From Actinomycetota bacterium (GTDB taxonomy: Bacteria > Actinomycetota > Thermoleophilia > BMS3ABIN01), in NCBI GenBank assembly GCA_023382335.1, contig JAMCPM010000006.1, forward strand, positions 196,372 to 260,371: a stretch of 64,000 bases of DNA, read 5' to 3'. The notes below the pieces were generated by a model, which did not search any database, was not told the DNA's origin, and was given only the letters and a program-made list of their open reading frames with translations. Both the position numbers and the translations under genes were made by a program. The stretch's first letter is position 1. Each line of letters begins with the position of its first letter. Shown piece by piece: positions 25,340-34,177 of the stretch.

Positions 25340-26133
25340 CAGATCTCTTCGGCGAACTTGGAGGCTTCTTTCTGGAAAATCCAGTAACCGGCGGCAAAGA
25401 CAACAAACGGCATCGCATAAGGGACCACGTTGAGCGGAAAAGAGAGCGTGTTGAAAACGGTCCCGGTCTCATTGGTGATGAGGACGTAGCGGCTGTCCTG
25501 GATGATCTGGGCCAGAGGGTTCAGCATGATGATCTGGCCGAGACTCTCCGGCACCAGGCTCAGGGGGTAAAGAATCGGCGTCGCATAGAAAAGGACCTGG
25601 GCGGCAACTTCCCAGATGTGGGCGATGTCGCGGAAACGAACAAACAGCGACGCCAGAATAAGCGAAACCCCCGCGGTGAGGATGAAGAACTCGATCATCA
25701 ACGCCAGAATCAGCGGCGCCGTCACCGTCAGTGAGATCTTGGAGAAGAACATGAATATAAGCACGACGACGATGTTCAGAAGCAGGGTGATCGACGCTGT
25801 CACCGAAGCGGAAATGGTCAGGATGATCCGCGGGAAATAAACCTTCCGGATCAGGTCGCCCTTGCTGACGATCGAGGTCAGCGATGAGAAGGTCGCTTCG
25901 ATGAAGAAAGTCCATAGGACGATGCCGAGCAGGAGATAGACTGGATAATCGGGGATGCTTCCGCCCAGCTTGAGAAACTTCGAGAATACGACCAGCAGCA
26001 CACCGAAGAGCATCAGGGGTTTTGCCAGTGACCAGAGATAGCCGAAAAACGAGGCTTTGTATTTGAGTTTGAAATCGGTAAGGGTTAGTTCCCTTACCAA
26101 TCCGTAATATTGGAGTGAGTTAATTTTTTTCAT
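25339..26133 (-). CDS. wzm: polysaccharide ABC exporter, permease subunit
   Basis: A 264-residue ABC-2 type permease with six hydrophobic segments. It begins with the amphipathic TLTDFKLKYKASFFGYLWSL typical of Wzm/TagG proteins and contains FVRFRDIAHIWEVAAQVLFY, which forms the cytoplasmic coupling region. It pairs with the ATPase encoded next. Together they should export an undecaprenyl-linked polysaccharide from the cytoplasm. The ATG has no obvious ribosome site. Transcription probably starts at the coiled-coil methyltransferase gene 24 bases upstream. Confidence 0.93.
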   Translation of the reverse strand: MKKINSLQYYGLVRELTLTDFKLKYKASFFGYLWSLAKPLMLFGVLLVVFSKFLKLGGSIPDYPVYLLLGIVLWTFFIEATFSSLTSIVSKGDLIRKVYFPRIILTISASVTASITLLLNIVVVLIFMFFSKISLTVTAPLILALMIEFFILTAGVSLILASLFVRFRDIAHIWEVAAQVLFYATPILYPLSLVPESLGQIIMLNPLAQIIQDSRYVLITNETGTVFNTLSFPLNVVPYAMPFVVFAAGYWIFQKEASKFAEEI

Positions 26134-26157
26134 ACAGGGGGCTTTGGCTGAGAATCA

Positions 26158-27201
26158 TTATCGGCGCCTGGCGAACGAGACGATTCTTGCCAGTGCTTCC
26201 CTTGCCTGCCAGAATTTGGAGGCCCTCATGGTCAGGATGACCTGCTCCTGCCGCTTGGCGGCATTTTGGGCTTCGAAAACGTCCCGGTGAGCTTCCCGCA
26301 GCTGGTTTTCGAGGGTGTGGATAGCATCGGTTTGCTGCCGGATGTGGCCGTGCAGGGAGACAAATTCCGCCGTCATCGCCTCAGCGGCTTCAGCCAGGAC
26401 GATAAAGGCCTTATCAATCATGTCGATTTTCGCCTTGCGGTCAAAAACATAGGGGAAGGAGTAGTCAAATTCCCCATTTTTGGCAATGAAGTAGATCCTC
26501 CGGTAGCAATCCGCCGCCTCATCCTCAATTGAGGCGATGTTCTCGTTATAGGTCCTGAAGAAGCTCCTGAGAACCTCGTCATTTTTCTGGAAGGAAGTGA
26601 AGTGGACAAAATAAAAGATCAGGGACTGCAGGATCATCCAGTTGTCGGTGTTGTTTGATTTGCACTGCGAGTAGCCGACCCCCTCACTCCTGAAGAAACT
26701 CTCGAGATCGCCGGCACTGGGCAGACCGTTCTCTATGTGCTCCGCCAGCCATTCGTGGTCTGTGCCGGTCAGGCGTTTATAGTAACCGTTCACTACCCGT
26801 TCCGCGTACTCGTTCTGGCCATCCGCGAAGGGAGCGGCGACAATCACAAGCCCGCTGGAGACCCTCAGCGCTTCCCGGATGAATCGGTCCCGCCGATCGG
26901 GCGGGACATGCTCGAAGACATCGCCCGAGGTGACCACGTCGAACGAGTCGTCCCCGAACTGCATGTTGGTGGCGTCGCCAGCGATGAGATTCTCTTCATC
27001 GCCTTTCCTCCGATCGAGCAGGGCCAACTCGTCTTCCGCGTCCAGAAAAAGAGAAAGCTTGCCGTTCCTGCCGCCCAGATCGAGAACCCTGATCCTTTCC
27101 AGGCCCCGATCCTTTTTGAACTTCTTTATTCCTTCGGAGATGATGATGTTCCGGGAATAAAGGTCTGAAGGCAGTTCGAGTATGTCGGTTCTGGTTTCCA
27201 T
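26158..27201 (-). CDS. SAM-dependent methyltransferase with C-terminal coiled coil (possible chain terminator)
   Basis: About 347 residues from ATG 27201. The N-terminal half is a methyltransferase (VLDLGGRNGKLSLFLDAED, SFDVVTSGDVFEHVPPDRR). The last 80 residues (AEAAEAMTAEFVSLHGHIRQ onward through HTLENQLREAHRDVFEAQNA) form a heptad-rich coiled coil ending in a basic tail. Placed directly before wzm/wzt, this recalls WbdD, which in E. coli O8/O9a caps the polysaccharide by methylation and sets chain length through a coiled coil. No kinase domain is seen. The comparison is structural, not a homology claim. A TTG at 27213 is an alternative start. Confidence 0.8.
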   Translation of the reverse strand: METRTDILELPSDLYSRNIIISEGIKKFKKDRGLERIRVLDLGGRNGKLSLFLDAEDELALLDRRKGDEENLIAGDATNMQFGDDSFDVVTSGDVFEHVPPDRRDRFIREALRVSSGLVIVAAPFADGQNEYAERVVNGYYKRLTGTDHEWLAEHIENGLPSAGDLESFFRSEGVGYSQCKSNNTDNWMILQSLIFYFVHFTSFQKNDEVLRSFFRTYNENIASIEDEAADCYRRIYFIAKNGEFDYSFPYVFDRKAKIDMIDKAFIVLAEAAEAMTAEFVSLHGHIRQQTDAIHTLENQLREAHRDVFEAQNAAKRQEQVILTMRASKFWQAREALARIVSFARRR

Positions 27202-27322
27202 TGTTTCCGCCAAGCAACATCGGAGAAAAGAGTATTTGTGAAGCGGAAGCAGATTTTATCACAAGAAAAGGCCGCTGGCCTGAAACAAGCTCTTGACGGT
27301 TGAACGGGCGGGTTGGCTGCCC

Positions 27323-30300
27323 TCAGGAGACCGGGGTGATGGCGATCCTGATGTTCTTGTTGGTATCCACGGCCTGCACGGCGGTTCCAGTGTAGTAGTA
27401 GCCGAGGATGGTTCGGAAGCTGTCGCCGCGGCCGGCTCGTGCCCGGGCCCCCACAGCGCTGATGCCGACACCGTGGCCGTTTAAGGTCATCCCGTTGCAG
27501 TCCGGATCGAGAACGCTCTGCAGCCAGGGCCAGTAATCGATGCCCCATGCCTCCAGGGCCGAACGCGTACGGCCGTCTGAATTGGAATAGTAGGGCGTGA
27601 TGGCGACGTTGCCCCCGTAGGTCACAGCCTGCCCGCTGGTGGCGTTGACCGCGGAAACCAGATCGGGAAATCGCGTCTCCAGCCCATAGCCTTTGTACTG
27701 CTGGTCGTCACCGTTGCCGTTACGGCTGTTCTTGAGAGTGAAGATCTCGGAGGGGCCGTACTTGCCGCCATTGTTCAGGTGCCACAGCGCGTAACCGCGA
27801 GCGGCCGTGGACATGGTCTTGAGATATTCGGTGTAATCGCCGGAGCTGGTCTCGGCGATGCCCTTGAGATAATCCTCGAGAGGCACGTCTTCCACTACCC
27901 AGGCCTTGTTTGAGGCCGGTGAGTAACGCACCTCGATGGCGCCGCGGAACCTGTTATCGTCAAGATCCTGATTCCAGCTCGGATGATCGTGATATGAAGT
28001 CACCTGCATGATGCCGCCGGTCGGTGACGACATCCTGATATAAGAGTCGCCGCTGTGCGAATACCCTGTGCTCGTCTGCACCAGGTAGGACCCGCCGCCG
28101 TAAGCCACAGTGGCGGTCTGGCCCGCCGCCAGGGTCGTCAGCAAGGCGCCGTTGCCGTCCTTTACCTCGAAGGAGGCGTCGGAGGTCACGGTCGTGCTGC
28201 CGCAGCCGCCTGATGTTCCCGGCACGCTGTCGAGCACGGTGCCGGTCACCTCGTTGAAGGAACCGTTCCACAGAACCCGCTGCGAGGCCAGGATGTTTGC
28301 CGGCTGGGGGGAAGGGCACGTGGTCGTCGCCTTCACCTCGACCGGTCCGCCTATGGTTCCCGGAAACGTGGGCGTGGCGCTGGCGCCGGCCTGCAGGGTG
28401 CCGCTGCCAAACAGGGTGCCCGCGATCCTGATCTCGTAGTTGACCGGGAAGGCGTTGGGATTGGAAACCAGCGCCCAGTTGGTGGTGCCGGCCGTCTTCT
28501 GGTCGTACCAGGTCCAGACATAAGAAGAATTGAGCTGCGAAACCGGGTAGCCCGGGACTTCCTCGAAAGATGGCCCCCAGACGACCCTTTGCGAGGCGAT
28601 GACATTCGCCGGCGCGCTCTTGCCGGAATCGGTCCACGCCTGCACCTCGACCGGGCCTCCCATGGTACCGGGGAAGGTCGGCGTCACCCGGTTTCCGGCC
28701 GGCACAGTGCCGCTGCTCGTCAGGTGACCGGCGACCGTGATCTCATAATAGATTTCAGAGTCGTTGGGGTTGGCCACCAGCACCCAGTTGCGGGTGCCGG
28801 CCGACTGCATGTCGTACCAGGTCCAGAGATAGCGGTCGGAGAGTTCAGCTGCGGGAATGCCCGGCACCTCGTTGAAGGCCGAGCCGCCATTTGAGAGCAC
28901 CCGCTGTGATGCCATGATCTTGGCGGGAACGGCGCCGTCGACGCCGTCACTCCAGGCCTGCACCTCGACCGGACCGCCCATGATGCCCATGAATATCGGC
29001 GTCACGCTCGAGCCGGGGTTGATCGTACCCCGTTGATATTCGTTGCCGGCGATCCTGATCTTGTAGAAGACCGTCGAGGCATTGGGGTTGGCGACCAGGA
29101 TCCAGTTCTTGTAGCCGGCGCTGGCCGAGTCGTACCAGGTCCAGTAGTAATGGTCGGTCAAACGCTCCGAATCGAAGCCGGGAAGTTCCTCGAATGAATT
29201 CTGTCCCCAGATGGTGCGCTGGCTGGTTATGGCCTTCGCGCCGGTGAGCGACGGCGCGATGACCATGCCTCCCATGACCCCGTTATAAAGAGGCGTCATC
29301 GATCGGCCGGGCTGCACCTGAGCCGAGCCGCAGAAACCGGGACACTGGCCGTCAGTCGGTGCGAATGGCGAAAGGTTCATGTACCGGCCGGCTATATAGA
29401 GGTCGAAGAACAGCGAGTTGCTCGACGAAGCCGGATTCGCCATCAGCACCCAGTTGCGGCTGTTGACGCCGTCGTACCAGGTCCATATGTAGTCATGCGG
29501 CGTATAGTTCGTCGCGGCGATCGTGAACGTCCAGTCGGCGGTCTTGGTAGAGCCCAACGAGTCGGCGACGTAGGTGTGTACGGTGTGGGTGCCGGGCGCC
29601 AGCGGCGCCGGCGGCCTGTAGCTCACGAGGGTGGAGGTCCTTGTCGCGCCACCGGTGATATCGACGCCGTCGAGCGACATCGTTATCGTGCTGGGCAGAA
29701 CGGCGGAGCCGAGGACGTCCGCGCTGATCAGCGGTTTGTTGTCCGCAATCTCGTTCGCGTTTGACGGCATCATATTGGCGAAATCGGGAGGGTAATGGAA
29801 CTGGGCCGAGGCCTCGGCCCGGAACTGGGGAATGCGGGCGTAAAGGTAATTGCCGGGGCACTCGGTGTAGTTGCCGGCAAGATCCCGGTGGCCCACGATG
29901 TTGGGGGCATAGATTCCGGTCGGATTGCAGCCGCCGTTGCAGCCCGCATAATATTCAAAATAACCCGACCCGTTCGGGTCGATGTTATTGAGGTTGGCTT
30001 TCCAGATGATCAGGCTGACCATGGCGTTATAGATGGCGCCGTTGATGTCGGTCTGGCTGTAATTGCCCAGCACCGAGATCCCGATCGTGCCTTCGTTCCA
30101 GCCGAGCGCGTGGGCGCCGATGACGCCGTTGCCTCCGGAGCGGCCCTGGTAGATCCTTCCCTGCTGATCGATCAGGAAGTTGTAACCGATGTCGCCCCAG
30201 CCCAGGCTGACGGCGTGGTAATAATATATAGTGCGGATCGTGGCCGCCGGGTCGGGGTCGCCGTTCATGGTAACGGTGTGGTGGATGACGATCTTCTTCG

Positions 30301-31033
30301 GCTGGGAGTACTCGGGAGGCCAGGTCATGTAAGCTTCGTTGGCTCCCCACTGGGCCCTCGAGATGATGGCGGGATCGGCGCTCGCCTGCGGCGGACTCAG
30401 GGCCGCGCCGACATTGCGCTCGATCCTGGAAGCGGACAGCAGCGACTCGTGATAGCCCTTGCCGTCAATATAACTGGCGGTCATCCTTGTGACTGCCGGC
30501 GATTGCCCGGCGGCGTTGCTTTTGAGGTCGAGCTTGTACTGGAAATATCTGGCGGCATCTGTGAACACCAGATCGCCGATGGTCTCGCCGGCCGACTTGG
30601 TCTGATCGAAGTTGTCCGGCAGCTCGTCCCCGTTTTTCTCCACAGGTTGCCAGTCGCCCCACTGCTCGCCATCCTGGCTGAAGCGGACCTCGGCGTTGAC
30701 GTCGGTGCCGGGGGGCATGTCAGCCTTCCAGTGAAGGCCAACGGCGTTAAAGGCATAGTCGGCCCTGGCAGGCTGGGAAACGTAGCCGCCTTGTGACTTT
30801 GAAGGATCGAGGGCCAGCACCAGGTCGCCGCCCTTGGTCGAAGGCGCCACGCTGGTTCCGTCCTGGTCGCCGGACTGGAAATCCGCCCCCGAGCTCACCA
30901 CGTCACCTCCGCTGGTTTCCGGTGGAGGTGTCCGGCCGCTGAAGCCGGGGAGGAAAAGGACGGCAGCGGCGGCGAGCAGTGCGGTCGCGGCTGTGCCGGT
31001 GAGGATTTTTGTCTGGCCACGCTTGAACATCAA
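27323..31033 (-). CDS. giant secreted wall enzyme: N-acetylmuramoyl-L-alanine amidase, four WTWYD repeats, SpoIID domain
   Basis: A 1236-residue exported protein. Residues 1-33 are a signal peptide or anchor. Residues about 75-190 are a beta-domain. Residues about 220-410 are an amidase_2/PGRP domain with likely zinc ligands His251 (IVIHHT), His382 (GHRDLAG) and Cys392 (ECPG). An Ig-like stretch follows, about 430-515. Four repeats of about 95-115 residues are marked by WTWYD (527, 621, 737 and 840), NWVLVANPN and GGPVEVQAW. Residues about 1020-1230 are a SpoIID/LytB domain (VEDVPLEDYLKGIAE, likely catalytic Glu1061). It should cut both the peptide and glycan parts of peptidoglycan. It is monocistronic. 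Confidence 0.88.
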   Translation of the reverse strand: MMFKRGQTKILTGTAATALLAAAAVLFLPGFSGRTPPPETSGGDVVSSGADFQSGDQDGTSVAPSTKGGDLVLALDPSKSQGGYVSQPARADYAFNAVGLHWKADMPPGTDVNAEVRFSQDGEQWGDWQPVEKNGDELPDNFDQTKSAGETIGDLVFTDAARYFQYKLDLKSNAAGQSPAVTRMTASYIDGKGYHESLLSASRIERNVGAALSPPQASADPAIISRAQWGANEAYMTWPPEYSQPKKIVIHHTVTMNGDPDPAATIRTIYYYHAVSLGWGDIGYNFLIDQQGRIYQGRSGGNGVIGAHALGWNEGTIGISVLGNYSQTDINGAIYNAMVSLIIWKANLNNIDPNGSGYFEYYAGCNGGCNPTGIYAPNIVGHRDLAGNYTECPGNYLYARIPQFRAEASAQFHYPPDFANMMPSNANEIADNKPLISADVLGSAVLPSTITMSLDGVDITGGATRTSTLVSYRPPAPLAPGTHTVHTYVADSLGSTKTADWTFTIAATNYTPHDYIWTWYDGVNSRNWVLMANPASSSNSLFFDLYIAGRYMNLSPFAPTDGQCPGFCGSAQVQPGRSMTPLYNGVMGGMVIAPSLTGAKAITSQRTIWGQNSFEELPGFDSERLTDHYYWTWYDSASAGYKNWILVANPNASTVFYKIRIAGNEYQRGTINPGSSVTPIFMGIMGGPVEVQAWSDGVDGAVPAKIMASQRVLSNGGSAFNEVPGIPAAELSDRYLWTWYDMQSAGTRNWVLVANPNDSEIYYEITVAGHLTSSGTVPAGNRVTPTFPGTMGGPVEVQAWTDSGKSAPANVIASQRVVWGPSFEEVPGYPVSQLNSSYVWTWYDQKTAGTTNWALVSNPNAFPVNYEIRIAGTLFGSGTLQAGASATPTFPGTIGGPVEVKATTTCPSPQPANILASQRVLWNGSFNEVTGTVLDSVPGTSGGCGSTTVTSDASFEVKDGNGALLTTLAAGQTATVAYGGGSYLVQTSTGYSHSGDSYIRMSSPTGGIMQVTSYHDHPSWNQDLDDNRFRGAIEVRYSPASNKAWVVEDVPLEDYLKGIAETSSGDYTEYLKTMSTAARGYALWHLNNGGKYGPSEIFTLKNSRNGNGDDQQYKGYGLETRFPDLVSAVNATSGQAVTYGGNVAITPYYSNSDGRTRSALEAWGIDYWPWLQSVLDPDCNGMTLNGHGVGISAVGARARAGRGDSFRTILGYYYTGTAVQAVDTNKNIRIAITPVS

Positions 31034-31294
31034 TACCCTCTTAAAGCTTGCCCCATCCCTACCCTAACAAATGATTCCCGGGCCTGCCGGCCCGATTGCC
31101 GGCGCTGCCGGTCATTCCATGGTATTCAGGGGAAGCGGTCCGTAATTTAATATCATCCCATTGTAAGCAGTGCGTAAAAATGTGAAGAAAAAGCACAGGG
31201 CATTAACCCTTTTCAGCGGGCTACTTCTAAAAGAGTTATTCTCCACTTGCCCATTTCCTTCAAAAAAGCCACCTAACCCGTTAGGATTTGCTAC

Positions 31295-32404
31295 ATGAGA
31301 ATCGGTATCGAAGGCCTCCCTCTCCTGTTTCACCGGACAGGAACCTCCACTTATACGCATGAGCTGGTACAGAACCTGCGGCGGCTGAATCTGGGAGACC
31401 AGGTGCTGCTCTTCGCGCGCAACCAGCGCATGGCGGGGGATTCCTATCACAACATCTCTTACGCCGAGCGGATCGCCAATTACCTCTATAAAGAGTATCG
31501 GTTGCCCGTGGAGCTCGCCGAACAGAACGTGGATGTCTACCATTCGCCGCGAGACATGGGCCTTCCCGAGCCGGGGCGGCTTCCATGTCCGAGCGTGATG
31601 ACGCTGCATGACATCATCCTGGTGCGGCTGGCGTCCGACTATTACAGCCCCGCGCGGGCGCGTCTTTACGAGCGGCGCCTGCGGGAAAAGGTAGAGGGGG
31701 CCGACCACGTCGTCACCATCTCGGAATTCTCGCGCAATGACATCCTTGACTGGAGCGGCATCGATCCGGGCAAGATCAGCGTCATCACCGACGGCGTCAA
31801 TGAGAAGTTCCAGCCGGTGACCGACGAGCAGGAACTGGCCCAGGTGACCAACCGCTACCAGCTGCCGCCCCGCTTCGCGCTCTGCGTCGGCTCCACCGAG
31901 CCCCGCAAGAACATCCGCACCGCGATCAAGGCGTTCGGGCAGTTGCGCCGGGTTCGCGCCGACGTGCACCTGGTGATAACCGGAGTCGATTATTGCCGGG
32001 TCGCTCCTGAGGAAGCATTCGCCGGCCTCGACCTTGAAGGGGTCCATTTCACCGGCTATGTCCACGATTTCGACATGCCGGCGATATACAGCCTGGCGCA
32101 AGTCCTGGTCTTCCCTTCCCTTTATGAAGGGTTCGGCCTGCCGCCGCTTGAGGCGATGGCCTGCGGCACACCGGTGGTCACCTCAAACTCCACCGCCATT
32201 CCCGAGATCGTCGGCGACGCCGCCGTGCTGATAGATCCCCGCAACGCCGCCGAGTTGGCCGGGGCCGTCGAGATGGTGCTCTCTTCACAGGATATGCGCA
32301 TGGAGCTGATCGAAAAGGGTAAGAAACAGTCCGCCATCTATTCCTGGCGGACGATGGCCGCCGAGACCAGAAAGATCTATGAAAAGGTAATTTCCGGAAG
32401 GTGA
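31295..32404 (+). CDS. glycosyltransferase family 4
   Basis: A 369-residue GT-B enzyme. The N-terminal domain begins MRIGIEGLPLLFHRTGTSTY and has VYHSPRDMGLP, then SVMTLHDIILVRLASDYYS. The C-terminal domain has CVGSTEPRKNIRTAIKAF, GYVHDFDMPAIYSLAQ and the E-x7-E element EGFGLPPLE followed by MACGTPVVTSN. It looks like a mannosyl-type transferase. It is divergent from the wall-enzyme gene across about 260 bases and is followed three bases later by polX, probably on one transcript. The acceptor is unknown. Confidence 0.9.
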   Translation: MRIGIEGLPLLFHRTGTSTYTHELVQNLRRLNLGDQVLLFARNQRMAGDSYHNISYAERIANYLYKEYRLPVELAEQNVDVYHSPRDMGLPEPGRLPCPSVMTLHDIILVRLASDYYSPARARLYERRLREKVEGADHVVTISEFSRNDILDWSGIDPGKISVITDGVNEKFQPVTDEQELAQVTNRYQLPPRFALCVGSTEPRKNIRTAIKAFGQLRRVRADVHLVITGVDYCRVAPEEAFAGLDLEGVHFTGYVHDFDMPAIYSLAQVLVFPSLYEGFGLPPLEAMACGTPVVTSNSTAIPEIVGDAAVLIDPRNAAELAGAVEMVLSSQDMRMELIEKGKKQSAIYSWRTMAAETRKIYEKVISGR

Positions 32405-32407
32405 CCC

Positions 32408-34150
32408 GTGCCCAGCAACGCCGATATAGCCAGCATCCTGGATACGCTAGCTGAGATGATGGAGCTGGATGAGGTCAACAAGTTCAAGGTCATCTCCGTG
32501 GAAAAAGCGGCCAAGCGCATCGCCGGGGTCAACTACTCGATAGAAGAGCGCGCCAGGGCCGGCACTCTGACGGAGGTCCCTGACGTCGGCAAGAGCATCG
32601 CCGCCAAGATCGAAGAGATCGTCGCCACCGGCAAGCTGGGCGAACTCGAAGAATATTTCCAGAAGTACCCTCCGACGCTTGTAGAGATCGAACGGATCCA
32701 GGGAGTCGGCCCCAGAACCGCCCGCAAGGTCTGGGAAGAACTGGGCGTCACCACCATCGCCGAACTCGAGACCGCCGCTCGCGACGGCAGCATCGCCGGC
32801 CTGCCGGGCATGGGCCAGAAATCCGCGGATAACATCATCAAGGCCATCGGCCGCCTGCGCGCCCGGGGCCACCGCCTGCTGCTGGGCGAGGTGTTGCCCA
32901 TAGCCGAAGAATCGGTGACGGCGCTGATGAAGATTCCCGAGGCCAAAAACGTGACTTATGCCGGCAGCGTCCGTCGCATGAGAGAGACGGTCAAGGACCT
33001 GGACATCATCGCCACCGCATCGGTCCCGGAGGCGCTGACGGGAGTCTTCTGCAAACTGCCGATGGTCGCCGAGGTGATCGGCAGCGGCCCCACCAAGTGC
33101 TCGGTGCGAACCCATACCGGATTGCAGATCGATCTGCGTGTCGTGCCCGACGGCCTCTACGGCAACCTCCTGCAGCACTTCACCGGCTCCAGGGAGCACA
33201 ACGTCGCCCTGCGAGAGCTGGCTATCTCCAAAGGCCTCAAAGTCAGTGAGTACGGGGTTGAGGAGGCCGGCACCGGCGAGGTGCATGAGTGCGATTCCGA
33301 GGAAGAGGTCTACGCCCTGCTGGGCCTCGATTACATCCCGCCAGAGCTTCGCGAGGAGAAGGGCGAGATCGAGGCGGCGGCTGCGGGCCGGCTGCCCCGC
33401 CTGATCGAGGAGAGCGATCTCAGAGGCGACCTGCACGTGCATTCCGACTGGAGCGACGGCCATGCCACCATCGAGGAGATGGCGCTCGCGGCCAGGGAGC
33501 GCGGCTATAAGTACCTGGCCATGTCCGACCACACCCAGTCCCTGGGGATGGTCGAGGGGCTGTCGCCCGAACGCCTCGACGGACAGCTGCAAGAGATCGC
33601 CCGGGTCAACCGTAAGCTCAAGGGTTTCCGCGTCTTCGCCAGCGCCGAGGTCGACGTCCGGTCCGACGGCGCTCTCGATTTTCCGGATGAATATCTCGTC
33701 CGGCTGGATTTCGTCACGGTCTCCATACATTCCGGCTTCAACCAGAGCCGGAGGCAGATCATGAAGCGCCTGAGCGCCGCCATGGAGAACCCGCATGTGC
33801 GCTCGATAGGCCATCCCACCGGCAGGCTTATCAACCGGCGCGAACCTTATGAAGTTGACATCGGGAAACTTATTGACATGGCGGCCAGGACCGGCACGGC
33901 CCTGGAGATAAACTCACATTTCCAACGGCTCGACCTCAACGACCGCCATGCCCGGATGGCACAGGAGGCCGGCGTGATGCTGGTCATCAACAGCGACGCG
34001 CACCGGCCGGCTCATCTCGACATGCTCCGCTACGGCATCGCCACCGCCCGCCGCGGATGGATCGAGGCGGACACGGTACTGAACACCATGACCACAGCAA
34101 AACTCGATAAATTCCTCAAGCGTCCGAAGACGGGAAAACCTGTAAAGTGA
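32408..34150 (+). CDS. polX: DNA polymerase X family with PHP exonuclease domain
   Basis: PolX fills short gaps during base-excision repair, and its PHP domain supplies 3'-5' exonuclease and AP-endonuclease activity. The 580-residue layout is standard: helix-hairpin-helix regions (VPDVGKSIAAKIEEI, IQGVGPRTARKVWEEL), the polymerase palm with GSVRRMRETVKDLDII and the third acidic residue in LQIDLRVVP, and a C-terminal PHP domain with DLHVHSDWSDG, YLAMSDHTQS, SIHSGF, IGHPTGRL and INSDAHRP. All metal-binding motifs look complete. GTG 32408 follows GGAAGGTGACCC. It is common in thermophilic and Gram-positive bacteria. Confidence 0.95.
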   Translation: MPSNADIASILDTLAEMMELDEVNKFKVISVEKAAKRIAGVNYSIEERARAGTLTEVPDVGKSIAAKIEEIVATGKLGELEEYFQKYPPTLVEIERIQGVGPRTARKVWEELGVTTIAELETAARDGSIAGLPGMGQKSADNIIKAIGRLRARGHRLLLGEVLPIAEESVTALMKIPEAKNVTYAGSVRRMRETVKDLDIIATASVPEALTGVFCKLPMVAEVIGSGPTKCSVRTHTGLQIDLRVVPDGLYGNLLQHFTGSREHNVALRELAISKGLKVSEYGVEEAGTGEVHECDSEEEVYALLGLDYIPPELREEKGEIEAAAAGRLPRLIEESDLRGDLHVHSDWSDGHATIEEMALAARERGYKYLAMSDHTQSLGMVEGLSPERLDGQLQEIARVNRKLKGFRVFASAEVDVRSDGALDFPDEYLVRLDFVTVSIHSGFNQSRRQIMKRLSAAMENPHVRSIGHPTGRLINRREPYEVDIGKLIDMAARTGTALEINSHFQRLDLNDRHARMAQEAGVMLVINSDAHRPAHLDMLRYGIATARRGWIEADTVLNTMTTAKLDKFLKRPKTGKPVK

Positions 34151-34177
34151 AGAACGGGAAATGAAGAACGGGATAAT

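Noticed and set aside
31112-32101. Leftward open frame opposite the GT4 gene
   Set aside because: No family motifs. It overlaps a gene with all GT4 signatures.
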